From: Sneathiella chungangensis
GTDB lineage: Bacteria > Pseudomonadota > Alphaproteobacteria > Sneathiellales > Sneathiellaceae
NCBI RefSeq assembly: GCF_009882935.1
Contig: NZ_WTVA01000015.1
Coordinates: 629,108 to 693,107, forward strand
Length of the DNA stretch: 64,000 nt
Direction: 5' to 3'
A program made the position numbers and the translations under genes. Shown here in pieces: positions 26,619-35,300 of this stretch. The notes under the pieces are model-generated. The model saw only the letters and a program-made list of their open reading frames with translations, made no database searches and was not told the origin of the DNA. Every line of letters starts with the position of its first letter. Within the stretch, counting starts at the first letter, position 1.

Positions 26619-28066
26619 AACATACCTCTGATGTTCGCGAGAATACTCGCAGTCTCAGCATCCAGCGCAGCAATCTCCGCGATAATCTCTTCAGGCTCCC
26701 TGAGCGGCGCTTCTTCTAGTGCATTCGGGTTCTTCACCGATAAATCAAAGGTCGTCTCTTCTATATCTTCAATTGCGACTGACCATGATTTCTCGCTCTC
26801 CTTGAAATCCGTCTGAAATTCGATAAATTCTTTCAGATCGTTATCATTCAGTGGATTCGTTTTACCCATATTCCGGCCCGGATCAAGCTGGTAAAACCAG
26901 ATGTTCCGTGTTGGTGCGCCCTTTTCAAAAAACAGCACCACCGTCTTCACACCCGCGCCGATAAAGGTTCCGCCTGGGCAATCAAGAACCGTATGAAGAT
27001 TGCAGCTTTCCAGCAGTTCTTTCCGCAGGGCGCGGGAGGCATTATCCGAATTTGAAAGAAACGTGTTCTTGATGACCACAGCCCCGCGCCCGCCCGCCTT
27101 CAGGGACTTGATGAAATGCTGCAGGAACAGGAAAGCGGTCTCCCCCGTCTTGATCGGAAAATTCTGTTGAACTTCCTTGCGCTCCTTCCCGCCAAAGGGG
27201 GGATTGGCCAGCACGACATCAAAACGGTCCTTATCCTGAATATCCGTAATATTCTCGGCCAGTGTATTCATATGCAGGATATTGGGTGTATCGATGCCAT
27301 GCAGGATCATATTCATGATGGCGATAACGTAGGCGAGGCTCTTCTTCTCCTTCCCGTAGAAGGTTTTCCGCTGAAGGGTATCGAGCTGCCCCGCGCTCAA
27401 ATCGCCTTGCCGCATATAGTCGAAGGCTTCGCATAGAAACCCCGCAGATCCGACGGCACCGTCATAGATGCGCTCCCCTATTTTCGGTTTCGTCACCGCA
27501 ATCATGGCGCGGATCAGCGGGCGGGGCGTGTAATATTCCCCGCCATTGCGCCCCGCGTTGCCCATGTTCTTGATCTTCTCTTCATAGAGAGCCGACAGTT
27601 CATGCTTCTGGTCCTGGGTGCGGAAGTGAAGTTGATCGATCAGCTCCAGCGCGTCCCGCAGGCTATACCCGCTTTGAAACTTGGATTTAATCTCCCCAAA
27701 GATCTCCCCGATTTTATATTCAATCGTATCCGGGCTGGAGGCGCGCTGCTTGAACCCTCTGAGATAGGGAAAGAGTTTGTCATCGACATAGGCAATCAGG
27801 TCATCGCCCGTTAGCGCCGTGTCGTGATCGAAGCTGCCATCCGCTTTCTTGGGTGCAGCCCAGCGGTTCCAGCGATGTTCCTCATCAATGATGAACAGAT
27901 AGGGCGTATCGCTCAACTCGGCTTCCAATGCCCGCTCGCGTTCAAGGTCATCAAGATATTTCAGGAAGAGCATCCAGGAGGTTTGCTCCGTATAATCAAG
28001 CTCCGTCGTGCAGCCCGCCTCTTTCCATAAAACATCGTCTATATTTTTGAAGGTTTGTTCGAACAT
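26615..28066 (-). CDS. hsdM: Type I restriction enzyme, N6-adenine methyltransferase subunit M
   Basis: 483 residues. An N-terminal helical HsdM domain is followed by the methyltransferase core with SAM motif DGAVGSAGFL at 202-211 and the catalytic NPPF at 288-291, then a C-terminal tail that contacts HsdS. It methylates adenine in the target and, with HsdS, forms the core of the restriction complex. It is the promoter-proximal gene of the hsdMSR operon; the 112 bases upstream to the Rep-like gene must hold the promoter. Confidence 0.94.
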   Translation of the reverse strand: MFEQTFKNIDDVLWKEAGCTTELDYTEQTSWMLFLKYLDDLERERALEAELSDTPYLFIIDEEHRWNRWAAPKKADGSFDHDTALTGDDLIAYVDDKLFPYLRGFKQRASSPDTIEYKIGEIFGEIKSKFQSGYSLRDALELIDQLHFRTQDQKHELSALYEEKIKNMGNAGRNGGEYYTPRPLIRAMIAVTKPKIGERIYDGAVGSAGFLCEAFDYMRQGDLSAGQLDTLQRKTFYGKEKKSLAYVIAIMNMILHGIDTPNILHMNTLAENITDIQDKDRFDVVLANPPFGGKERKEVQQNFPIKTGETAFLFLQHFIKSLKAGGRGAVVIKNTFLSNSDNASRALRKELLESCNLHTVLDCPGGTFIGAGVKTVVLFFEKGAPTRNIWFYQLDPGRNMGKTNPLNDNDLKEFIEFQTDFKESEKSWSVAIEDIEETTFDLSVKNPNALEEAPLREPEEIIAEIAALDAETASILANIRGML

Positions 28067-28178
28067 GTTTCCCCTGATACCGCTAAAACGAGCAAAACCT
28101 AGTATACCGACACATGAAAATATAAACCTAGATTAAAAACGAAACATTTCGGACTCAACTGAAAATCAGCCATTAAAT

Positions 28179-28703
28179 TCATCTGCTCCATCCAATTCGT
28201 TTTCCATAAATCATCCCTTGTGGCGTCGCGTTAATGTCGAGCAGGCCTGCGATCTCCGGGCGGATGCCTTTCAGGAGATAATTCTCTAGATTGCCGCGAC
28301 TTTGCTCGTAACTTTGAAACCATGTCCTGAATTTGCAGGAGCGGATGGCGCGGGGCGGCGGCTTCGGTTGATTGAAAGCTTTCAGAACCAGCGCCCGAAA
28401 GGCTCGCCAGTCACGCATCAGAGGAGGGTTCCGGTGGATCAGGATATGCGTATGAACGCCGTTCCTGTCGCTATTTTCTAGCACCCACGCGACGCACCAT
28501 GGGCAACCTCGCCTATCGAATAGCTTACGAAGCTTCTGCAAGGAATAGCGAAGCTGGCAAGAGCAATCCTCTGGAGGAATGCCAAGCTGCTCAAGGTTTA
28601 CAGTCGTGAGCGTATTGACCGGCCTGCCCATCAATTGGCTTTGTTCCACGGCCCCCAAAAACCGGCAAGCTTCCGGGTAATGTATGTAGTGAGATACCTT
28701 CAT
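28179..28703 (-). CDS. Rep-like protein of the island (GxHTHxLxH motif)
   Basis: 174 residues. The central AWVLENSDRNGVHTHILIHRNPP resembles the His-rich metal-binding motif of replication initiator or relaxase-like proteins found on alphaproteobacterial islands and small plasmids. The C-terminal NLENYLLKGI and MIYGKRIGWSR match the end of the same group. A catalytic tyrosine cannot be assigned with confidence. The place between the excisionase-like genes and the cargo fits an element-maintenance gene. Assignment rests on my recall of family patterns, so certainty is moderate. Confidence 0.5.
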   Translation of the reverse strand: MKVSHYIHYPEACRFLGAVEQSQLMGRPVNTLTTVNLEQLGIPPEDCSCQLRYSLQKLRKLFDRRGCPWCVAWVLENSDRNGVHTHILIHRNPPLMRDWRAFRALVLKAFNQPKPPPRAIRSCKFRTWFQSYEQSRGNLENYLLKGIRPEIAGLLDINATPQGMIYGKRIGWSR

Positions 28704-28880
28704 TTCATGCTTACGATCATAAGATAACTATATAAAGTAAAGGTCCGTCGACACCCGTAGTAACCCATTGAAATTCAGATATTTTTATCTATCAATAGAT
28801 TGAGGAATAGCTTCAATACTGGCGGCCTGTGGCGGAAACACCCGGAAAGATAAAGGGCGGTTTCCAACTAGGCTCTACCA

Positions 28881-29060
28881 TCAAACAGTTTTGTTTTCTT
28901 CACACCATCGATTGAGCTCCGAAACGCTATAGAGCACCCGCCTGCCCAGCCGGAGAAAGACCGGGCCGGTCTTGTTCTGGCGGTGGCGCTCTAACGTTCT
29001 GACTGAGATTCCGAGTCTTCTCGCGGCTTCATAAGTTGATATCAGCCGCGATACTTCCAC
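28881..29060 (-). CDS. AlpA/excisionase-like helix-turn-helix protein, 59 aa
   Basis: A short frame starting at GTG 29060, two bases after the TGA of the gene before it, with an in-frame stop just upstream that rules out an earlier start. The product has the MerR/AlpA DNA-binding pattern: STYEAARRLGISVRTLERHR, then FLRLGRRVLYSVSELNRW. Such proteins direct excision or control integrase genes. It is the second of two tandem genes of this type. Confidence 0.72.
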   Translation of the reverse strand: MEVSRLISTYEAARRLGISVRTLERHRQNKTGPVFLRLGRRVLYSVSELNRWCEENKTV

Positions 29061-29063
29061 GGA

Positions 29064-29282
29064 TCAAAGCGATGATGAATACTCAGAGGTTGAGCGATGC
29101 TTCTTGCTGTCAAGCCATGCGTCGAGATCTTCGACATCGTAAACAACGACGCGGCCAATCTTGGCATAGGTCGGTCCGTCGCCAACTAATCTCAATTTTT
29201 CGAAGGTTGATTTAGTAGAACCACAATAAGATGCGGCATCAAGGGTTCTTAGACGGCGAGAGTAAGATACTGATTTCTTCAA
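29064..29282 (-). CDS. AlpA/excisionase-like helix-turn-helix protein, 72 aa
   Basis: 72 residues with the helix-turn-helix and wing of AlpA/excisionase proteins: LDAASYCGSTKSTFEKLRLVG, then YAKIGRVVVYDVEDLDAWLDS. It probably bends DNA at the attachment sites or regulates the element. It is translationally coupled to the 59-codon gene downstream, so the island carries two different excisionase-like proteins in one transcript. Confidence 0.78.
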   Translation of the reverse strand: MKKSVSYSRRLRTLDAASYCGSTKSTFEKLRLVGDGPTYAKIGRVVVYDVEDLDAWLDSKKHRSTSEYSSSL

Positions 29283-29360
29283 ATTCTGTTCCTCTAGTAG
29301 TTACCGAAAGCCGGTAAGGCTTGCGGAAAACTATGGAACATCTTGCTCGTGTTGCGCTAA

Positions 29361-29942
29361 TTATTTCTTTCGCAACACCCGCCAACGCATGGGATAAAAA
29401 TCATCTACATTCGTCAATTTTCTTATGCGTTGGTATTCTTTTAGCCGGGCATCTTCGCCGCCAGGAAATTCTGGATAAAATCTGTTTCGAGGCTCGTTTT
29501 TCCATCTTAGTATCGTTGTCGGATTAACTCCAAGCTTTCGAGAAGCCTCTCTTATTCCGACGTTACCTGAAAGTCTAGAAAACGCTTCCCTCTCTTTGTG
29601 TTTTCCTCTTTTTGGATTTAAATGCCTACAGCCCATTAAGTGATAGATCGCATGGCAAAGTTCCAGAGGAGGCGTAACTCGGTAACTGTGGCAATCTTCC
29701 AGAACATTGAAGGCCCAAGCATTCATGACAGACATTGGGGCCGCCAATCCGTGGCGTTCGATTGCATGTCCGCCCTCTTTCTTTACTCGCTCATATCGAC
29801 TAATTTCACTAAGAAGAAACTCGCCATACAACCTTGCTCCCTTGTACGCTGCCCTCTTTGATACGGCCGTTCCTGTCGTTACATCCCATAAAAAGAAGAA
29901 AATTTCATCATAGATATCGACGTATGGATTGTTCTTCTCCAT
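29361..29942 (-). CDS. Hypothetical protein with C-terminal homeodomain-like HTH
   Basis: 193 residues with no known family in the first two thirds. Near residue 130 it carries VGIREASRKLGVNPTTILRWK, a clear helix-turn-helix of the transposase or recombinase type. It lies 13 bases after the integrase stop on the same strand, so it is in the integrase transcript and may regulate integration or replication of the island. It ends in a basic tail (RWRVLRKK). Confidence 0.6.
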   Translation of the reverse strand: MEKNNPYVDIYDEIFFFLWDVTTGTAVSKRAAYKGARLYGEFLLSEISRYERVKKEGGHAIERHGLAAPMSVMNAWAFNVLEDCHSYRVTPPLELCHAIYHLMGCRHLNPKRGKHKEREAFSRLSGNVGIREASRKLGVNPTTILRWKNEPRNRFYPEFPGGEDARLKEYQRIRKLTNVDDFYPMRWRVLRKK

Positions 29943-29955
29943 GGCGATCCGACAT

Positions 29956-31314
29956 TTAGTTTTTGACTAAGTTTATTATTTCCCCGTTGTTAGAATGATG
30001 CATATTCATTGCTTCTGCAAGTTGCTTTGAAGTCCGATCAGCTGCCGCCCTAATCGGGTCGTTCGCGATATGGGCGTAACGGCCCGTGGTTTTAGGATCT
30101 GAATGCCCTAGCAACTTTCCAAGTACTTGCAGTCCGACGCCACTTCCTGCGCCAGCACTTGCAAAAGTATGCCGCAAATCATGAAGGCGTACATCCTCCA
30201 ATCTTGCCCGCTTTCGAATTCGATTCCAGGCCTTCGGCAATCCGACATAATGCCCTTCCCCTCTCAATGCCGGAAAAACGAAAGGTGACTGCTCATCTCG
30301 CGATAACCCAGCGAGTAACTGCAAAGCGGGCGCGCCCAGCATGACAATTTTCTGCCCGGTCTTGGAATCATCCAGACGTAGGCAACCGTATTCAAAATCA
30401 ACTTCATGCCATTTCAACGAGAGGATTTCTGTCTTGCGGCATCCTGTCAGGATCAACAGACGAATGGCGACAATCGCCATTTCATTTTCGCCTTGCTTTG
30501 CCAGAGCGTTTATCTTGCTACGAAGCGCTGCCCGTTCCGTTTCATCTTTTATGTGGCCTAAAATACGCTCCAGTTCGTTGCGTTCTTTTTCGGCGGTTTC
30601 GGCGATGCGCAAGGTTTCACCAAGCTTCGCCAATTCTTGAGAATTGAGATACCGCTCATTCTTCCGGTCAGGAAATCGCTTAACACCATGCGCCGGATTA
30701 TCACTCCGAATTCCCTCGGCAACGGCAAAGGATAGAATACCGCCTAAAAGTCCGGTTGTCCGTGATGCTGTCCCTTGCCCGCCAACGACGCGCGCCCTTC
30801 CACGCGGCCCGGTTTTCTCATCAATGGCCGTTTTGCCCTTTGCGATATCCGTCATGAAGCGTTTTATGTCATTTACGGTAAGATCCTTAACCCGACGCCT
30901 TCCCAACAATGGTTTAATATGTCGTTCTATCCGCCCCTTATCTGTTGCAATCGTCGACGCCTTTTTGGTTGCACAGCCTTCTTCAAGGTAACGGTCACAG
31001 AGCTCCGATACCGTCATTGCGGCTTTCTCTGTCATTTTGACCTGCTGCGGATCCTGCCCGTCCGCCACCTCGCCCAAGACGCGCTTAGCCTCTGCACGCG
31101 CCTTTTCTGGCGTCCAGGGCGATCCATGCTTTCCGATTGTAAGACGCCGTGTTGGCATGCCACGTCCGCTCATGCGGTACTGAACAATATAAATACGGTT
31201 TCCCGACCGGGTGACTTTAAGGCCGAATCCCTTAAGTTCCGTATCCCACATAAACCAGTCCCGTTCCTGCGGACGTGCTGCGTCGACGTTTCGCTTGATG
31301 ATCTTTGCCTGCAT
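29956..31314 (-). CDS. Tyrosine integrase of island A (arm-type N-domain)
   Basis: 452 residues from the ATG at 31314, which has a GGAGAG ribosome site; an upstream Met at 31344 lacks one. An N-terminal DUF4102-type arm-binding domain (FMWDTELKGFGLKVTRSGNRIY) precedes a core-binding domain and the catalytic domain with Arg in TGCRKTEIL, HxxR in LHDLRHTFAS, His in LLGHSDPKTT and the nucleophile Tyr in GRYAHI. All catalytic residues are present. It recombines within the tRNA-Arg repeat, from which it starts only about 150 bases away. Confidence 0.93.
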   Translation of the reverse strand: MQAKIIKRNVDAARPQERDWFMWDTELKGFGLKVTRSGNRIYIVQYRMSGRGMPTRRLTIGKHGSPWTPEKARAEAKRVLGEVADGQDPQQVKMTEKAAMTVSELCDRYLEEGCATKKASTIATDKGRIERHIKPLLGRRRVKDLTVNDIKRFMTDIAKGKTAIDEKTGPRGRARVVGGQGTASRTTGLLGGILSFAVAEGIRSDNPAHGVKRFPDRKNERYLNSQELAKLGETLRIAETAEKERNELERILGHIKDETERAALRSKINALAKQGENEMAIVAIRLLILTGCRKTEILSLKWHEVDFEYGCLRLDDSKTGQKIVMLGAPALQLLAGLSRDEQSPFVFPALRGEGHYVGLPKAWNRIRKRARLEDVRLHDLRHTFASAGAGSGVGLQVLGKLLGHSDPKTTGRYAHIANDPIRAAADRTSKQLAEAMNMHHSNNGEIINLVKN

Positions 31315-31339
31315 GCTCGCTCTCCCGATTTTCGGCTCC

Positions 31340-31368
31340 AGCAATCATATAGCAATCATCAGCAATCA
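31340..31368. repeat. Island A right iterons (putative integrase arm sites)
   Basis: Three direct copies of AGCAATCA at 31340-31347, 31351-31358 and 31361-31368, spaced 11 and 10 bases, in the same orientation as the pair at 12988. They lie between the integrase start and attM, overlapping the probable integrase promoter. Confidence 0.7.
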
Positions 31369-31462
31369 CAATACAGGAAACAAGCGGAAACTTCAGGAAA
31401 CTAACATATTGGTTTATAGGACTTATTAAAATATCAAAATATATAAAGAAACATATACCACC

Positions 31463-31512
31463 GCCCTCCGAAGGCAGAGGTCACACGTTCGAATCGTGTC
31501 GGGTGCGCCAAT
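31463..31512. repeat. attM: tRNA-Arg 3' end direct repeat, copy 2 (junction of islands A and B)
   Basis: 50 bases identical to 12893-12942; identity extends eight more bases with one mismatch. The 5' half of the tRNA is absent, so it is not a tRNA gene. It is the right end of island A and the left end of island B. 31315-31625 holds only this repeat, the two sets of iterons and promoters. Confidence 0.95.
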
Positions 31513-31576
31513 TTTTTCAAAAAAATCAAATTCTTAAAGGTACATCAGCTTGAACTGCTCCGATCATATGCGATTG

Positions 31577-31595
31577 GGGCACCCATAGGGCACCC
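31577..31595. repeat. Island B left iterons (putative integrase arm sites)
   Basis: Two direct copies of GGGCACCC with an 11-bp period (GGGCACCCATAGGGCACCC), 64 bases inside attM. The same 19-base string recurs at 44409-44427 by the other end. Confidence 0.75.
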
Positions 31596-31625
31596 TACGA
31601 CAATAGCTAATGCTCCAAATATTGA

Positions 31626-31856
31626 TTAGGCGCTTCTGGGGATAATGCGGAAGTCTTCACTCCCAGTTGATATCTTTAGCTGGATTTCAGTTGCACCGCC
31701 TCCGGCGAGATGGTTGGTATAACTTGGCGGAAATTTGAACGTCAAACGATCCAAACTTAACATTGCTGCAGTGAAGAGAGACGGGGAACCAGGACCTGGG
31801 AAGTATAATCCAACCCCTGTGTAGGGCTTCCTCGCAAGGTACAACGGTTTATTCAA
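31626..31856 (-). CDS. Short uncertain open frame near the left end of island B
   Basis: 76 codons from a TTG, or open further upstream without any ATG start. Codon use is varied and the product (ending EIQLKISTGSEDFRIIPRSA) looks protein-like, yet it matches nothing I know and has no clear ribosome site. It could be the tail of a broken gene. Kept only as a low-confidence call. Confidence 0.2.
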   Translation of the reverse strand: MNKPLYLARKPYTGVGLYFPGPGSPSLFTAAMLSLDRLTFKFPPSYTNHLAGGGATEIQLKISTGSEDFRIIPRSA

Positions 31857-32335
31857 TAGCGTAAAGTCTGGTTGAAATTCACGTCTGGTCTGCGACGAAA
31901 AAGGAACATTTCTGGAGCGTGTTTATAACTTCTGCTCGGTGCCATGGAATGACTAATCTTTAGCTAGTGGCGTGTCTCCATACATCGTTAAATCTCTTGG
32001 AAAATCCCCATGCGGCTTTAAAGCCTGCGAAGATATGATGAATTATCTCAACTTACACGCCCCAACGTGACGCCAAGTAGGTGCACTCTATATTCACCAT
32101 ATACTCTGGTGCAGCACGAAGCTGTAGCATTACAAACCAAACCTATAGCATTGGGGATGCCCGAGATCATAACGTCAAATTTCTTGACGTCATTGTATAG
32201 TTCCAATTATCAGATGGTTTGCGCAACCCTTCCGCCTCCTCTATCATTGGTGGTAAAGGCTTCCGTATTTCGCTAGAACTACTAAAATAAAAACTGGTGT
32301 GAAAAATTAAGACAGATTTGGGACCGAAAGTTCAT
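31857..32335. other. Intergenic region upstream of the type ISP gene
   Basis: About 480 bases with no supported gene; short frames here have no recognisable product. It should carry the promoter of the type ISP operon. An inverted-repeat-like run (CGTCAAATTTCTTGACG) at 32171-32187 is a possible operator. Confidence 0.4.
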
Positions 32336-35300
32336 ATGCAGCTGCAAGATATTTTGGATACTTATCGTGCATCCGCGCACAGCGAGCGCGAGAAGGGTGA
32401 TTATTTCGAGCGGTTAGTTCGAGTATATCTGCTTCATGACGATGTTCAAAAACAGTTTTATTCGGAAGTAGTACCTTTTGCTGAATGGGCGAAATTGCAT
32501 AACTGGAGCAATACCGATACAGGGATTGATTTGGTTGCGACGCTTGCAGACGGGTCAGGCTTTGCTGCAATTCAGTGTAAGTTTTATGCTCCCGAGCATA
32601 GTATCCAAAAGCCTGACATAGATAGTTTTATTTCGGCGTCTTCAAATGACATTTTCACTCGCCTTATCGTTGTAGACACTACCCGAAAAGAGTTTGGGAA
32701 AAATGCAGCGGACACCCTTAATAAATTATCCAAGGACTGGAACCGGATTGGAATAGCTCAATTAGAAGCCAGCCGGATAGATTGGTCACAGTTTGTTCGG
32801 ACGGGAAATGTCAGCCTTGCCCCGAAGAAAGAGCTTCGGGATCATCAGCGCGATGCCTTGGAAGCGGTTGCTGAAGGATTGCAGGAAGCTGATCGCGGCA
32901 AGCTCATTATGGCATGCGGTACCGGGAAAACGTTCACCGGACTTCGGATAGCTGAAACATTGGCTGGGAAAGGCAAGCATGTCCTTTTCATGGTGCCATC
33001 GCTCGCACTGATGTCGCAGACTGTGCGTGAATGGAAGAATGACTGCCAAGAGGATTTTAATGCCTTTTCGGCCTGTTCCGATGTCAGGGTTGGTCGGAAG
33101 GTCGATGCTGATAGTCTTGATCTAAATGTGCACGATCTTGCGTTTCCTGCAACAACTGATCCTGAAAAGATCGCGCATCAGGTAAATCAGGCAAGCCAGG
33201 ACAAAATGACAGTGGTCTTCTCGACCTATCATTCCATCGACGTGCTGACACGTGCTCAAAAACAATTTGGTTTGCCAGAATTCGATCTGGTGATCTGCGA
33301 CGAAGCTCATCGCACTACGGGTGTGACGTTAAAGGATGAAGACGACAGCGCTTTTGTACGTATCCATGACAATGACGTTGTGGCCGCAAAAAAACGTCTT
33401 TACATGACCGCCACTCCGCGCATCTTTGGGGAAGCCGCAAAGCAAAAAGCCAATGAATATGATGCCAAATTGGCCTCGATGGATGATAAGGAAAAGTTCG
33501 GCGAAGACCTGTTCCATCGTGGATTTGGCTGGGCTGTCGAGAATGATCTGCTGACTGATTACAAGGTTGTCGTACTAGCCGTGGATGAGGGGTTGATCTC
33601 AACCACCATTCAAAACCGTCTCAAGAGCGGCGCGGAGTTGACACTCGACGATGCGACAAAAATCATCGGTTGCTACAAGGCGCTTTCGAAGAGTGACCTT
33701 GCAGCTGATCTCGAATTTGACCCAAAACCGATGAAGCGGGCCTTGGCATTCTGCCAAACCATTGCCAAATCCAAAATCATTGAAGATGAATTTACAAAGG
33801 TTATAGCGGAATACACAGGCAACCAGCAGATAGACGATGCGCGCAATCTTGAAACGGAAGTTCGCCATGTGGATGGTAGCTTTAAATCCAGTGCGCGCGA
33901 GGAATTGCTGAACTGGCTCAAGGAAGACGCGGGCGATAACGTTTGCCGCATTCTGACCAACGCCAAGGTGCTTTCCGAAGGTGTGGATGTGCCTGCCCTC
34001 GATGCCATCATGTTTATGCACCCGCGCAAAAGCCAAATTGATGTGGTGCAATCGGTAGGTCGCGTAATGCGTAAAGACCCGGCTGGGCAAAAGAAACTTG
34101 GTTATGTCATCCTGCCCGTTGCCATCCCCCCGGATGTTAAGCCCGAAGAGGCGCTGAATGACAACGAGCGGTACAAAGTTGTTTGGCAAATCCTGAACGC
34201 TCTGCGCGCACATGATGAACGCCTTGATGCGCGGATTAACCAAGCCAAGATTGGCGAAGATATAAGCGACAAAATCGAACTTGTGCGCATATCCTCGGAA
34301 ACCGAATTGAAAGAGCTTACAGCTGTCGTCGATGATTTTGCGACCACCAAGACCAAAGCAGCAAAAGGCAGTGCAGGAATCGGAAGTGATAGTCCCGAAC
34401 GCCGCCAAATTGATGAAGTTGTGCAGGGAGAGCTTGTCTTCGATGAGTTTACCCGTGCCATCATGGCCAAGATTGTCGAAAAATGCGGCACGCGTGAATA
34501 TTGGGATACCTGGGCGAAAGACATCGCCAAGATCGCCCAGACACATATTACCCGTATTGCCACAATCGTCGCACAAGAGGGGCCTGAACGAACTTCTTTC
34601 CTCGAATTCTTAGAAGAGTTGCAGGATGACCTGAACCCGGAAATCAGCGAGGCCGAGGCGATTGAGATGCTGGCGCAGCACCTCATTACCAAACCGGTAT
34701 TTGACGCACTCTTCAAAGGCAGCCGGTTTACCAAGGAAAACCCCGTCTCCCGCGCGATGGAGGTCGTGTTAGTGCAATTACACGAACACAATCTGGAAAA
34801 GGAGTCAGAAAGCCTCTCCAAATTCTATGACAGTGTGGAACGTCGTGCCGCAGATGTGAAAACCGCGCATGGTCGTCAGACGCTCATCACAGAGCTGTAT
34901 GATAAGTTTTTCCGCAACGCCTTCCCAAGGCTAACCCAGCGACTTGGCATAGTTTACACACCGGTCGAGGTGGTGGATTTCATCATCCACTCAGTGAATG
35001 ACGTACTGAAGACTCAATTTGGCCAGACGCTTGGTTCCAAGGGAATACATATTCTTGATCCTTTCGTCGGTACCGGCACTTTCATCACCCGCCTGTTGCA
35101 ATCGGGTCTGATCGCGCAAGACGAGTTGGAGCATAAATACAAGCACGAAATTCACGCCAACGAGATCGTGCTGCTGGCCTATTACATCGCTGCTATCAAT
35201 ATCGAAACGGTCTATCACGAACTGGCCTATGGCACATTGAGCGAAAACGCGCCATACGACCCTTTTGAAGGTATCCTGCTGACGGACACCTTTCAGATGT

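Noticed and set aside
31463-31510. Apparent second tRNA-Arg gene
   Set aside because: Only the 3' half is present; the acceptor 5' strand, D arm and half the anticodon stem are missing. It is an att repeat.
32067-32276. 69-codon frame upstream of the type ISP gene
   Set aside because: No ribosome site or family; likely chance in the leader region.
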